A stretch of DNA of 64,000 nucleotides from Brumimicrobium salinarum (GCF_002844555.1 NZ_PJNI01000005.1:1-64000); one strand, 5' to 3'. Shown: positions 28,065 to 37,727, counted from the first letter of the stretch. Program-made: numbers and translations. The notes: generated from the sequence alone by a model not told the origin.

Positions 28065-28414
28065 GCATCAAAGATAATTGTTGGAGAAAAGTAAATATAT
28101 TTGTTAATCTGTTTGTACCCTAGACAAATTAACTTAAACATGTTATTTTAAGGGTTTATTTTTCAACTTGCTGTGATGTAGAGTGTTTGCTAAAATGTCA
28201 CCACGGCAAAGCCGGGTTTGTGTAACTTTTCTATTTATTTGTTTTTATAAACATGCCATCCCTTCGGGATTAATTATAAGAAAACGGTTTGATAAACAAT
28301 ATCGTTATAAAACATTAATCACTTATCTCTCCTCAGCCACTGAGATTCAGATCGTTTACGGAAACATCATCACATCAAAGCCAGGCTTTTGCAAATTCAC
28401 TACTCGTATTTTTT

Positions 28415-28457
28415 ACTGATCTCGTGTAAGTCCTTTCAATAAAATCAATGCGATCAT
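28415..28457. repeat. 43-bp direct repeat, copy B
   Basis: Second copy of the repeat at 28022-28064, same orientation, one mismatch. No matching sequence was noticed elsewhere in the window. Confidence 0.85.
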
Positions 28458-28540
28458 TATAATTTTATAGCAAAGACAACATCGCTTTGCGCGTTGTGTT
28501 TTTCATTTTCTTATTGAATATTCGGGTTTCACTGAGAAAA

Positions 28541-29572
28541 TCAACCTTCGTTATAAAGTTTCATTAATTTTTCAGCACCTTCAAAGGGTGATATCTGTCC
28601 AGCGACAACTCTTTGTTCAATGCGCTTAATTGCATCTTTCAAACGACTATTTTCATAAAAATCAGTTATTAACCCGTCAGCAATTGTTTCGTGCAACCAA
28701 TACCTGTCTTGCTCCTTTCTTTTATGCGCAAAAAAACCATTTGTTTTTGTATGATTTTCATAGCTTTTGACAATATCGAAAGCTTTTTCAATGTTATAGG
28801 ACTCCAGAGCAGAAGCAACTAAGGTTTTAGCTATCCACTCACTTTTACTTGGAGGAAAAAGGTGCATTGCATTTTCATATTCTTTTTTTGCTCTTCTTGC
28901 TTTAAGCAAGTTATCTCCATCTGCTTTGGTAATAATTAGCGCATCGGCCATTTCCATTATCCCTCTTTTAATACCTTGCAACTCATCTCCAGCACCAGCC
29001 AACATCAACAACATGAAAAAATCAACCATGGAATGAACCATCGTTTCAGACTGCCCTACTCCAACGGTTTCAATCAGTATAAAATCAAAACCTGCTGCCT
29101 CACATAAAACAATAGACTCTCGTGTTTTTCTAGCAACTCCACCTAAGGACTTCCCTGCAGCAGAAGGCCGAATAAAGGCATTCTCTAGAACAGAAAGCTT
29201 ATTCATCCTTGTTTTATCCCCTAAAATGCTACCACCGCTTTTTTCTGAAGATGGATCGACAGCTAAAACAGCAATCTTATATCCATTTTTCACGACAACC
29301 TGACCGAACGATTCTATAAAAGTACTCTTACCAACTCCTGGCACACCAGTTATCCCGACTCTTATTGAATGACCGGCATAATTAAGACAGCTGGTTACCA
29401 ATTGCTGTGCGATTTTTTGATCCTCCAACCGATTACTCTCTAATAAAGTAATTCCACTGCTCAACGCTTGAAGACTCCCATTGCGAATACCCGTTAATAA
29501 ATCATCATGATTTAGTGACTGCTTTCGCTTCTCTCGTTGCGCTTTCCATTTTTTTAATCGGTCTTCATTCAT
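28541..29572 (-). CDS. meaB: MeaB, methylmalonyl-CoA mutase-associated GTPase
   Basis: 343 residues, SIMIBI-class GTPase: 'GVPGVGKSTFIESFG' P-loop (about 77-91), 'AVDPSSEKSGGSILGDKTRM' (about 103), 'ETVGVGQSE' (about 166) and 'NKADG'-like 'TKADGDN' (about 215). It loads and protects the cobalamin of methylmalonyl-CoA mutase, so the organism probably uses a propionate/methylmalonyl pathway; the mutase genes are outside the window. It lies 15 bp downstream of dapD on the same strand, possibly co-transcribed without a functional link. Confidence 0.93.
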   Translation of the reverse strand: MNEDRLKKWKAQREKRKQSLNHDDLLTGIRNGSLQALSSGITLLESNRLEDQKIAQQLVTSCLNYAGHSIRVGITGVPGVGKSTFIESFGQVVVKNGYKIAVLAVDPSSEKSGGSILGDKTRMNKLSVLENAFIRPSAAGKSLGGVARKTRESIVLCEAAGFDFILIETVGVGQSETMVHSMVDFFMLLMLAGAGDELQGIKRGIMEMADALIITKADGDNLLKARRAKKEYENAMHLFPPSKSEWIAKTLVASALESYNIEKAFDIVKSYENHTKTNGFFAHKRKEQDRYWLHETIADGLITDFYENSRLKDAIKRIEQRVVAGQISPFEGAEKLMKLYNEG

Positions 29573-29587
29573 TGATGTAGTTTTTAT

Positions 29588-30394
29588 TTAAACCGCCACA
29601 TTATGCGTTCTCAAAGCATCATTTAAAGAAGTCTTTAAATCTGTACTCGCTTTTCTTTTTCCAATAATTAAAGCACACGGAACCTGGAAATCACCTGCTG
29701 CAAAACTCTTGGTATATGAACCTGGAATGACAACACTTCTCTCAGGCACTTCACCTTTAATCTCCTGAGGCTCTTCACCAGTTACATCAATAATTTTTGT
29801 GGATTTCGTCAATACTACATTTGCACCGAGGACAGCTTCCTTCCTAACCCTTACTCCCTCAACAACAATACATCGAGAACCAATAAAAGCTCCATCTTCA
29901 ATAATAACGGGAGCAGCTTGCAACGGCTCAAGCACACCTCCAATACCAACACCTCCGCTCAAATGAACATTTTTACCAATTTGAGCGCAAGAACCTACAG
30001 TAGCCCAAGTATCAACCATCGTTCCTTCATCCACATAAGCTCCAATATTTACGTAAGAAGGCATCATAATAACACCTTTTGAAATATACGCTCCATAACG
30101 TGCTACTGCATGAGGGACAACACGAACTCCGAGTTCCTTGTAATTCTTTTTTAAAGCCATTTTATCATGAAACTCAAAAGGTCCCACTTCAATTGTTTCC
30201 ATTTCTCGAATAGGAAAATACATGACTACTGCTTTCTTAATCCATTCATTAACCTCCCAACCTCCATCAATTGGAGTTGCCACACGGTACTCACCTTTAT
30301 CTAAACCTTCAACAACAGTATTTATAGCATTTAAGGTTTCTTCATTTTTCAATAGAGAACGATCCTCCCATGCTTTTTCAATGATATCTTTCAT
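29588..30394 (-). CDS. dapD: Tetrahydrodipicolinate N-succinyltransferase
   Basis: 268 residues. An N-terminal helical domain precedes the left-handed beta-helix ('MMPSYVNIGAYVDEGTMVDTWATVGSCAQIG', read in segments, about 107-137) and a C-terminal 'VVIPGSYTKSFAAGDFQVPCALIIGKR' segment. It uses succinyl-CoA to make N-succinyl-2-amino-6-oxopimelate in lysine and meso-diaminopimelate synthesis. The length and motifs fit the DapD family. Confidence 0.95.
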   Translation of the reverse strand: MKDIIEKAWEDRSLLKNEETLNAINTVVEGLDKGEYRVATPIDGGWEVNEWIKKAVVMYFPIREMETIEVGPFEFHDKMALKKNYKELGVRVVPHAVARYGAYISKGVIMMPSYVNIGAYVDEGTMVDTWATVGSCAQIGKNVHLSGGVGIGGVLEPLQAAPVIIEDGAFIGSRCIVVEGVRVRKEAVLGANVVLTKSTKIIDVTGEEPQEIKGEVPERSVVIPGSYTKSFAAGDFQVPCALIIGKRKASTDLKTSLNDALRTHNVAV

Positions 30395-30646
30395 TTAATT
30401 TTCGTTTTTAACAAATATAACAGAGTTCTATCAATGAACGAAAGAATAAACACGAACTTTAGATAAACCAGCGCCCACTCCCCCGTTAATCGGTCGAAAA
30501 TGAGACAAAAACTGTTAAAATCGGGCTTTTATTAATAAAAATATTTTAAAAAACCAACTTTTATCAAATTTAAACGTTATATTAAGTGAGATAGTGAAAA
30601 ATGTAGGTTATTAAACTTACAACATCACCCAAAAAAGAATAAAAAT

Positions 30647-31516
30647 ATGAGACAATTAAAAATTAGTAAGCAAGTTACCAATCGCGAAACAGCGTCGTTG
30701 GATAAATACCTAGTTGAGATTGGTCGGGTTGACTTAATTACTGCGCAAGAGGAAGTAGAATTAGCCCAAAGAATCAAAGCTGGTGACCAACGTGCTTTAG
30801 ATCGTTTGACACGCGCTAACCTCAGGTTTGTTGTTTCTGTTGCCAAACAATATCAAAATCAAGGTTTAACACTTCCTGACTTAATCAATGAAGGAAATCT
30901 TGGTTTAATAAAAGCTGCCAAGAGATTTGACGAAACAAGAGGTTTTAAATTTATTTCTTATGCAGTTTGGTGGATTAGACAATCCATTCTTCAAGCGCTA
31001 GCAGAGCAAGCAAGAGTGGTAAGATTACCACTTAATAAAATTGGTTCAATTGGAAAGGTGAATCGTGCTTTTTCGGAATTAGAGCAAAAGTATGAGCGAC
31101 CACCAAGCAATCAAGAGCTATCAGAATATCTCGACATACCTGTGAAAGACATCAAACAAGCACTTTCATCTAATGGTAGACATATTTCGATGGATGCGCC
31201 ATTAACAGAAGGCGACAGTTCAAGTTCAAATATGTACGATTTATTGGACAATGACAGTTTAGATACACCGGAAACAAGTCTACTACACCAATCTCTTCAA
31301 AAAGAAATTAATCGTTCTTTAAAAACCTTAACCACGAGAGAGGCTGATGTAGTGAAACTATATTATGGATTAGATGGAAATAGGCAAATGAGCCTAGATG
31401 AAATTGGTTATCGTTTCGATTTAACCAGAGAACGCGTGCGTCAAATTAAGGAAAAGGCGGTTAGAAGATTAAGACATACTTCAAGAAGTAAGTTGTTAAA
31501 ATCGTATTTAGGTTAA
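30647..31516 (+). CDS. rpoD: Primary sigma factor RpoD/SigA
   Basis: 289 residues, the short Bacteroidota form without the long N-terminal region 1.1 of E. coli sigma-70. Region 1.2 '[20 protein letters not shown]' near residue 13, region 2 '[18 protein letters not shown]' and '[16 protein letters not shown]' (about 100), region 3, and region 4 '[25 protein letters not shown]' near 248 are all present. It recognises the TTG/TAnnTTTG promoters listed elsewhere. It is a single gene with its own terminator. Confidence 0.95.
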   Translation: MRQLKISKQVTNRETASLDKYLVEIGRVDLITAQEEVELAQRIKAGDQRALDRLTRANLRFVVSVAKQYQNQGLTLPDLINEGNLGLIKAAKRFDETRGFKFISYAVWWIRQSILQALAEQARVVRLPLNKIGSIGKVNRAFSELEQKYERPPSNQELSEYLDIPVKDIKQALSSNGRHISMDAPLTEGDSSSSNMYDLLDNDSLDTPETSLLHQSLQKEINRSLKTLTTREADVVKLYYGLDGNRQMSLDEIGYRFDLTRERVRQIKEKAVRRLRHTSRSKLLKSYLG

Positions 31517-31553
31517 TTCCTAAACCTAAAAACTTTAACCCAACCTTAGACCC

Positions 31554-31604
31554 AAAAAAGAGAGAAGGAAATTGACATTTACATCATTCCCTTTTCTCTT
31601 TTTT
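31554..31604 (+). terminator. Terminator of rpoD
   Basis: An A-rich/T-rich stem (AAAAAGAGAGAAGG with CCTTTTCTCTTTTTT, imperfect) ends in a T tract 38 bp after the rpoD stop. Confidence 0.65.
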
Positions 31605-31662
31605 ATTTTATCAATAAATAACTTTCTCTTTGTATATTTGAGGAAAAGATTTTAAATTCTCT

Positions 31663-31670
31663 TATTTTTG
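31663..31670 (+). promoter_or_regulatory. Putative -7 box of dnaX, predicted leaderless
   Basis: TATTTTTG ends 5 bp before the dnaX ATG (31676), so transcription would start at or beside the start codon. A TTG lies 22 bp upstream (31638-31640), slightly wide for the consensus. Confidence 0.45.
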
Positions 31671-31675
31671 TATTT

Positions 31676-33407
31676 ATGAGTGATTACATTGTTTCGGCAA
31701 GAAAATACAGACCACAAACCTTTGATACTTTAGTGGGTCAAGGCAATATTGCAACTACCTTAAAAAATGCAATAAAAAATGATCAATTGGCCCAGGCCTT
31801 TTTATTTTGTGGTTCAAGAGGGGTCGGAAAAACCTCAACTGCAAGAATTTTAGCCAAAACAATTAACTGTTCCAACCGAACAGAAAACATTGAAGCTTGT
31901 GGCGAATGTGATTCGTGTCTGTCATTTGATGAAGGACAGTCTTTAAATGTTTACGAACTCGATGCGGCATCGAACAACAGCGTAGACGACATAAGAAACT
32001 TGATAGATCAAGTACGAATAGCACCACAACTTGGAGATTTTAAAGTATATATTATTGACGAGGTTCACATGCTTTCAACAGCAGCCTTCAATGCATTTCT
32101 TAAAACATTAGAAGAGCCTCCAAAACATGCAATTTTTATTTTAGCAACAACTGAGAAGCACAAAATCATTCCCACAATACTTTCTCGCTGTCAGATTTTT
32201 GATTTTAACCGAATACAAGTTGCTGATATCGCAGAGCATTTAAAGAAAATTGCTGTTAACGAAGGTATAGATGCAGAAAGTGAAGGTTTACATCTTATTG
32301 CACAAAAAGCAGATGGTGCTTTAAGAGATGCCCTCTCAATTTTTGATCAAATAGTAAGTTTTGCTGGAAAAACAATAACCTATCAATCGGTTTTAGCAAA
32401 CTTAAACGTACTTGATTACGATTATTTCTTTAGACTTGTTGATTATGCACTTGAAGAAGACATTACCAACAGTTTATTATTATATCATGAAATAGTCAAC
32501 CATGGTTTTGATGGACATCAATTTTTAATAGGTTTATCAGAACACTACAGGGGATTATTGGTTGCGAAAGACCCTAAAACATTGGATCTTCTTGAAGTAG
32601 GAGAAAGTATAAAAAAACGATACAAAGAGCAAGCAGCAACAATTGAGGCAAGGCATATTATGCGTGCGCTAGGCGTGATTAGCACAGCTGATACAAATTA
32701 TAAATCCGCTAAAAACCAAAGGTTACTTGTGGAATTAGTACTCATGCAGTTGTGTTCATTAAAAAATGAGCTTGAAAAAAAAAGCCTTAACTGATCCAGT
32801 ACACATAATCCCATTTAAAGGTCAGAAAAAATCTAAGTCTGAAAGAGATAATAAAAAAAGTGTCACTCCTCAAAAAAAGACAAAGCCAGCAAGTATTACC
32901 TTAAACAAAGAGGCAAAAAAACTAGATGCTCCAACACGAAAACTGAATCAATCCTATTTAGGAATTAACGATCTTATCTCTGAAGCTTCAAAGAAAAAAG
33001 AGAAAGTTCAGCAAAAAGAAGAAAAGGGAAGCCGAGCTACAGATCCGTTTTCTATTGATGAATTAAGAATGAGTTGGAGAAAATTCGCTTTTAAAGCAAA
33101 AGAAGAAGGGATTGGTACACTTTACACTGCAATGATTGCACATGACCCAGTTTTAACAGAGAATTTTACTGTAAACCATACCGTTGACAACGATGTTCAA
33201 TTAGGGTTTATAAAATCCCATGAAACGAATTTAGTAAGTTATTTAAGAAAGGAATTAAACAATTACGCAATTCAATTAACCATAAAAGAAGAAGCATCGG
33301 AAAGTGGAAAATTATATTCAAGTAAAGCAAAATTTGAAGATATGGCCGAACGCAATCCCCATTTAAAAACGCTACGTCAAAAATTCAAACTAGACATTGA
33401 TATTTAA
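31676..33407 (+). CDS. dnaX: DNA polymerase III subunit gamma/tau, split at an A9 run
   Basis: The first 372 codons (31676-32794) form the clamp-loader AAA+ module: 'GSRGVGKTSTARIL' P-loop (about 46-59), four zinc-binding Cys in 'CSNRTENIEACGECDSC', 'IIDEVHM' Walker B, 'LSRCQIF' (SRC) arginine finger. Reading in frame ends at TGA 32792-32794 just after nine A (32775-32783). In the +1 frame the sequence runs on for about 205 residues to 33407: a basic linker (KSKSERDNKK, KKTKPAS) and the folded tail 'IDELRMSWRKFAFKAKEEG', like Bacteroidota tau C-termini. Removing one A gives a 576-residue tau. Two products, gamma (372) and tau (576), are therefore plausible. Confidence 0.85.
32775..32783 (+). 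promoter_or_regulatory. A9 recoding/slippage site in dnaX
   Basis: Nine A between CTTG and GCC. In frame zero the codons are GAA AAA AAA AGC; the tau frame reads AAA AAA AAA GCC. A -1 base slip in RNA (A8) or +2 (A11) restores tau; a -1 ribosomal slip would reach a TAA at once, so the classic E. coli-type -1 translational shift does not fit. Thermus dnaX uses transcriptional slippage at a similar A9. Confidence 0.5.
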
Positions 33408-33564
33408 ATAGTTAATTCATTTCGTAGGCATCAAACTAAAGATAAAAAAATGCATTTTTTACATTCCGAAATCTTTTTTGTAAATAAATCAGCTTTAGAA
33501 TGGTTTAATTCATAAATTATATGTAATATTGCACCCCAATTTCGGAGAAGATAAAATAAAAGTC

Positions 33565-33915
33565 ATGGATTTAATAAAAGAAGTTCAAAACGAATTTTCA
33601 ACAGCAGTAGAAGCCCCAAATTTTGGAGCTGGAGATACCGTTGCTGTTTCATATAAAATTAAGGAAGGCGACAAAGAGCGTATCCAGCAATTTACTGGAG
33701 TTGTTCTTCAACGTCGTGGTACAGGTTCAACAGAAACATTTACTGTTCGTAAGGTATCTGGAGGAATAGGTGTAGAAAGAATTTTCCCTCTTCACACACC
33801 ATTTATCGAAGAGATAAAAGTATTGAAACAAGGTGCAGTAAGAAGAGCACGTATTTTCTACTTCCGTGAAAGAACTGGTAAGTCTGCTCGTATTAGAGAG
33901 AAAAGAAGATTCTAA
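33565..33915 (+). CDS. rplS: 50S ribosomal protein L19
   Basis: 116 residues from ATG 33565 (MDLIKEVQNEF); an in-frame ATG at 33529 would add 12 residues that are not part of the family. 'GDTVAVSYKIKEGDKERIQQFTGVVL' (SH3-like fold, about 19-44), 'RRGTGSTETFTVRK' and a basic tail 'RARIFYFRERTGKSARIREKRR' are characteristic. It sits at the 30S-50S interface. It is a single gene with a clear terminator. Confidence 0.95.
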   Translation: MDLIKEVQNEFSTAVEAPNFGAGDTVAVSYKIKEGDKERIQQFTGVVLQRRGTGSTETFTVRKVSGGIGVERIFPLHTPFIEEIKVLKQGAVRRARIFYFRERTGKSARIREKRRF

Positions 33916-33941
33916 AACAGTCTTAACCATTAAAATATTCG

Positions 33942-33974
33942 AAGGACTTTCTAAAATTAGGAAGTCCTTTTTTT
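33942..33974 (+). terminator. Terminator of rplS
   Basis: Stem AAGGACTT..CTAA paired with TTAG..AAGTCCTT, loop of a few bases, then a T run. Confidence 0.85.
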
Positions 33975-34138
33975 CATGAATCGTATTTGATTCTTGTTTC
34001 AACAAATAGTTAGTCAACCTCAAAACAATCCCCTTGTTTGTAAAGGTATACACTCAACCTAATCTGGTTAACAGCATTTAAAGCTTGGATTCTTTTGATT
34101 TTATATTTTATTTGTAGTTTTTTTGACCTAGAATAAAC

Positions 34139-34843
34139 ATGAAAAAATCGACACACCTGATTCTTCACCTCATAGTACTATCATTTTTTGGATACCTACT
34201 TTGGAGTTCTGTTGTTCTAAAATTTAAAAACGATTTCAACTTTGTTATACCTAGCAACTACGCCAGTTTTGGAATCGATGTCTCACATCATCAAGGAAAA
34301 ATAGATTGGGAAGCTCTATTACAAGAGGATATTCAACCTCAAATACAATTCATTTACGCTAAAGCAACTGAAGGAAGAGACCACCTAGATTCACAATGGG
34401 AGTACAATCGTCAAAAACTAATAAAGCTCAAAGCCAAACATGGCGCTTATCATTTCTTCAGACCAAAAACAGATTCTCGGGAACAAGCAATATTTTTCTT
34501 AAAACATTACAATCCACTCCCTACGGATCTTGCACCAGTATTAGATGTTGAACTTGAAGGAAGCTCTGATGAGCAATTAATTAAAGACGTATATACGTTT
34601 CTCAAAACCGTTGAACAAGAAACAGGAAAACGCCCCATTATCTACACTTCATATCATTTCTATCAAACAAAATTTAAAAATGAATTTCAGGATTACAAAT
34701 TTTGGATTGCAGCCTATTCCCTACCATTTATCCTACCAAAAGACAAACGCATTTTATACTGGCAATTTACAGATCAAGCTCAATTACCTCATCATGAAGG
34801 GATAAAAATAGATTTAAATGTTGGGCGTGTCCAATTTAATTAA
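34139..34843 (+). CDS. Glycoside hydrolase family 25 lysozyme
   Basis: 234 residues with an N-terminal membrane anchor or uncleaved signal (residues about 6-26), then the GH25 barrel: 'FGIDVSHHQGKIDW' (about 41-54, the catalytic-site Asp), 'FIYAKATEGRDHLD', 'HGAYHFFRP', 'LAPVLDVELEG' (catalytic Glu region) and 'ILYWQFTD'. It should cut the N-acetylmuramic acid to N-acetylglucosamine link in peptidoglycan, acting in the periplasm. Its last 8 bp overlap the convergent menF-like gene. Confidence 0.9.
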   Translation: MKKSTHLILHLIVLSFFGYLLWSSVVLKFKNDFNFVIPSNYASFGIDVSHHQGKIDWEALLQEDIQPQIQFIYAKATEGRDHLDSQWEYNRQKLIKLKAKHGAYHFFRPKTDSREQAIFFLKHYNPLPTDLAPVLDVELEGSSDEQLIKDVYTFLKTVEQETGKRPIIYTSYHFYQTKFKNEFQDYKFWIAAYSLPFILPKDKRILYWQFTDQAQLPHHEGIKIDLNVGRVQFN

Positions 34844-35813
34844 CAATCGCTTTTAGCAAAGTTTCACTTTTATCTTCAGTTTCTTGCAATTCACTTACAA
34901 TGTCAGAAGACTGCGTAATACCACCACCCAAATACAGTGCAAACGCATCTGAGACAACCTGCATACATCGTAAATTCACATAAACAGAAAGCGATTCTTT
35001 ACCACGCCATCCAATGAGCCCCGTATAAAACATCCGATCATGTGGCTCATTTTCTAAAATATACTTTTGTGCTGCCTCTTGCGGCGTACCGCAAACAGCG
35101 GGTGTCGGATGCAAACTTCGCATTAATGTATTCCATTTTATCGGGGCTATCGAAAACTCAAACCGAGTTTCTAAATGATATACCGCTCCTTTTTTAACGG
35201 TTTCAGTTGGTAAAACTTGCAAGCGCAATGGAGCTTGTGAAGCGATCTTAGTTTTAACGAAATCTACTACATACTGATGCTCTTCTTCTTCTTTTTTGGT
35301 CCATTCATCCTCTTTTTCACGCTTTGTTCCAGCCAAAGCAACAGATTTCATCAATTCTTGATTTCCAGAAAGTAAAATTTCTGGCGTTGCTCCCATCCAA
35401 GTCCCGAATTTCTCATCACTTACCAAGTACACCAAAGCTTCATGCTTATACCGGTCTGTTAAACTATGGAAAATTCCATCAATATTATCCTCCTTATGCT
35501 TTTCAACCAGTTTAATGCGTGAAAAAATTGCTTTTTGAATTCCTTCGTGTTCAAAACCATCAATAAAATACTGCAACCCATTCAGATAAGCTTTTGGATG
35601 CACAACGAAAATTGAATCCGAAGAATTAAAGTATAATGATTGATTAACGATTTTTTCAATTACTTGCTCCGCAACAAAATAAAAGACTTCAGATTTTGTG
35701 AAATTGGAAATAAAAAAATGATCTAATGGTAAATCCTCAATTGATGACTTTACCCATCTCCCACTCATCTTTTTAATGTCTCCATCTGGAAACTGATATG
35801 CCAATACTGCCAT
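34836..35813 (-). CDS. menF: Isochorismate synthase (MenF-type)
   Basis: 325 residues of the chorismate-binding fold, without the long N-terminus of some relatives. Markers: 'LAGTKRE' (about 175-181), 'ETRFEFSIAPIKWN', 'LHPTPAVCGTPQEAAQKYILENEPHDR' in segments (about 230-256) and 'LYLGGGITQSSD' (about 300). It converts chorismate to isochorismate for menaquinone. The next gene upstream on the same strand is a hotdog thioesterase, which fits the DHNA-CoA hydrolase step, so the pair looks like part of a menaquinone set. A salicylate or enterobactin role is less likely without siderophore genes. Confidence 0.88.
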   Translation of the reverse strand: MAVLAYQFPDGDIKKMSGRWVKSSIEDLPLDHFFISNFTKSEVFYFVAEQVIEKIVNQSLYFNSSDSIFVVHPKAYLNGLQYFIDGFEHEGIQKAIFSRIKLVEKHKEDNIDGIFHSLTDRYKHEALVYLVSDEKFGTWMGATPEILLSGNQELMKSVALAGTKREKEDEWTKKEEEEHQYVVDFVKTKIASQAPLRLQVLPTETVKKGAVYHLETRFEFSIAPIKWNTLMRSLHPTPAVCGTPQEAAQKYILENEPHDRMFYTGLIGWRGKESLSVYVNLRCMQVVSDAFALYLGGGITQSSDIVSELQETEDKSETLLKAIVN

Positions 35814-35821
35814 TTTGTAAT

Positions 35822-36241
35822 TTATTTACGAGGTACGACCATAACTGTTAAACGTCCAGTGCATATCAATTCTTCAGTTTCATTATCCGTTAAATCAACC
35901 TGCCAAACATGAGTTCTCCGACCAGCATGAACAATTTTCCCGATAGCTTTTACCATACCATTATGCATTCCTCCTACATGATTTGCATTAATTTCGATTC
36001 CTACAGGAACTTCTTTTTCAAGATCGAGCAACAAAGTAGACCCCATTGATCCAACACTTTCAATCAGGGCAGCACTCGCGCCACCATGTAATAATTTCAT
36101 GGGTTGATGAGTTTTTGAATTAACAGGCATCGTAGCAACTACATAGTCTTCACCAATCTCTATACATTTAATATCAAGGACTTCCATCAATGTATCTTTA
36201 TTAAAAGAATTGATGAAATCTAAATCAACTTGCTTTAACAT
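35822..36241 (-). CDS. PaaI-family hotdog thioesterase, probable DHNA-CoA thioesterase
   Basis: 139 residues, hotdog fold: 'QPMKLLHGGASAALIESVGSMGS' (about 46-68; 'LHGG' plus the catalytic acid Glu), then 'VGIEINANHVGGMHNGMVKAIGKIVHAGRRTHVWQVDL' split by turns. It lies 8 bp upstream of menF on the same strand. PaaI-like members next to menF usually hydrolyse 1,4-dihydroxy-2-naphthoyl-CoA; that assignment is from context. Confidence 0.78.
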   Translation of the reverse strand: MLKQVDLDFINSFNKDTLMEVLDIKCIEIGEDYVVATMPVNSKTHQPMKLLHGGASAALIESVGSMGSTLLLDLEKEVPVGIEINANHVGGMHNGMVKAIGKIVHAGRRTHVWQVDLTDNETEELICTGRLTVMVVPRK

Positions 36242-36345
36242 ATTCTATAAATTAAAAGTTTTTAAATACCAATTGCTCATAAAACAATTATAAAATGTAT
36301 TTGTGCACCCTAAAAGTAATTACATTCGCATAAAACTAAGTCAAA

Positions 36346-37356
36346 ATGCTAAAAGAAAACGTAAGTCTTAAAAATTTCAACACCTTTGGAATGGATGTTC
36401 AAGCCAAATTATACGCGCCTTTTACTGACGTATATGAACTTCAAGAACTTTTAAAGTCAACATCTGAACAGCCTTTATTAATTCTTGGTGGCGGAAGCAA
36501 TGTACTTTTTCAATCGGATTTCGATGGTATTGTTTTACACAATAAAATAAAAGGCATCGAAGTGATTAGCGAAGACGACAAAACTGTACTCATCAAGGTA
36601 GGTGCAGGTGAAATATGGCATGATTTAGTTATGCATACAATTACACAAAATTGGGCAGGAATCGAAAATCTCTCCCTCATTCCTGGTAGTGTTGGCGCTA
36701 GTCCAATGCAAAATATTGGTGCTTATGGCGTTGAAATCAAAGATGTGTTCGAATCTTTAGAAGCAGTTGAAATTAAGACAGGTAAACTTAGAGAATTTAC
36801 GCATGCTGAATGTCAATTTGGTTACCGAGAAAGCGTTTTCAAAAAAGCATTAAAAGACCAATACGTCATTACATCTGTAAGCTACAGACTTTCAAAAAAC
36901 CCAAAACTCAACACCAGTTACGGCGCAATTGAAACCGAATTACAAAAGAAGGGCATCGATCAGCCGACAATTAAAGACGTTAGTAACGCGGTCATTTCCA
37001 TTCGAAAATCTAAGCTTCCCAACCCAAAAGAAATTGGGAACGCTGGAAGTTTTTTCAAAAATCCAGTGATCTTAAAAACGCACCACGAAGAATTACGCAA
37101 AGTACATCCTGAAATCCCCGCATATCCTGTAAGTAAAACAGAAGTAAAAGTTCCCGCTGGATGGTTAATTGACCAAGCAGGTTGGAAAGGAAAAACGTTC
37201 AACAATTATGGTGTTCACAAAAAACAAGCTTTGGTTTTGGTTAACTACAAAGACGCTAAAGGAGCAGATATTGTAGCGCTTTCTAATGAAATCATTGCCG
37301 ACATCATAACTAAATTCAACATCAAATTAGAACGTGAGGTGAATATAATAGACTAA
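36346..37356 (+). CDS. murB: UDP-N-acetylmuramate dehydrogenase (type I MurB)
   Basis: 336 residues. The FAD domain has 'PLLILGGGSNVLF' (about 44-56), 'GIENLSLIPGSVGASPMQNIGAYGVEI' in segments (about 106-132), and 'YRESVFK'. The substrate domain has 'GNAGSFFKNP' with the catalytic Ser and closes with 'GVHKKQALVLVN', the type I signature. It makes UDP-MurNAc for peptidoglycan. Transcribed divergently from the menF pair. Confidence 0.95.
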   Translation: MLKENVSLKNFNTFGMDVQAKLYAPFTDVYELQELLKSTSEQPLLILGGGSNVLFQSDFDGIVLHNKIKGIEVISEDDKTVLIKVGAGEIWHDLVMHTITQNWAGIENLSLIPGSVGASPMQNIGAYGVEIKDVFESLEAVEIKTGKLREFTHAECQFGYRESVFKKALKDQYVITSVSYRLSKNPKLNTSYGAIETELQKKGIDQPTIKDVSNAVISIRKSKLPNPKEIGNAGSFFKNPVILKTHHEELRKVHPEIPAYPVSKTEVKVPAGWLIDQAGWKGKTFNNYGVHKKQALVLVNYKDAKGADIVALSNEIIADIITKFNIKLEREVNIID

Positions 37357-37727
37357 AAGCTTGCGGAGTACTTCTCTCACTTTTCTGTTAAATCAAAACT
37401 TCCCAATGATTCGCGATAATGAGCTGAACCATTATTATATATTGAGCGCATCTCCAATCCCACATGTTTAAAGGTATTGTTTTATAAAAAGTAGATAGAT
37501 AAACACGATAAAGCACATCAATTTTGACTTCAAAAAAGATTTTTTCAATTACATTTGGTTTCATATTTACACGACGTGTAAGAAGTCAAACCTTTGAAAA
37601 GAATATCCAAAAACCTATCTTCAATTTAATAATTCGCCGTTTTAAATATGTAAATCTCTAAAAATCGGCTATCTTTGCATTCGTATTAAAAATCTGTTTT
37701 CGTTTGAACAGATAAAAAAACACATCT
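37357..37727. other. Intergenic region before the SPT-like gene
   Basis: 371 bp without coding sequence. It contains a 15-bp palindrome TTACACG-A-CGTGTAA (37567-37581) about 89 bp upstream of the -7 box of the next gene. The distance is large for an operator. Otherwise unremarkable AT-rich DNA. Confidence 0.5.
37670..37677 (+). promoter_or_regulatory. Putative -7 box of the SPT-like gene
   Basis: TATCTTTG ends 50 bp before the ATG at 37728. The -33 element is weak. Confidence 0.45.

Larger units (their letters stand above)
27877..28540. other. Gene-poor stretch after ffh with a repeat pair
   Basis: 664 bp without credible genes; a 78-codon plus-strand ORF (28183-28419) has no protein-like character. 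It contains two 43-bp direct repeats (28022-28064, 28415-28457) and short hairpins such as ATCCC-TTC-GGGAT (28258-28270). It may be a decayed mobile element. Confidence 0.55.

Noticed and set aside
28183-28419. 78-codon plus-strand ORF between ffh and meaB
   Set aside because: Composition is not protein-like, no start context, and it ends in one of the 43-bp repeats.
27877-28540. SRP RNA next to ffh
   Set aside because: I see no sequence with the conserved SRP Alu or tip-loop hallmarks; the stretch is filled with repeats and A/T-rich DNA.
31676-33407. dnaX as two separate genes
   Set aside because: The second part lacks a start context, overlaps the first by 29 bp and is the natural tau tail, so one recoded gene is more economical.
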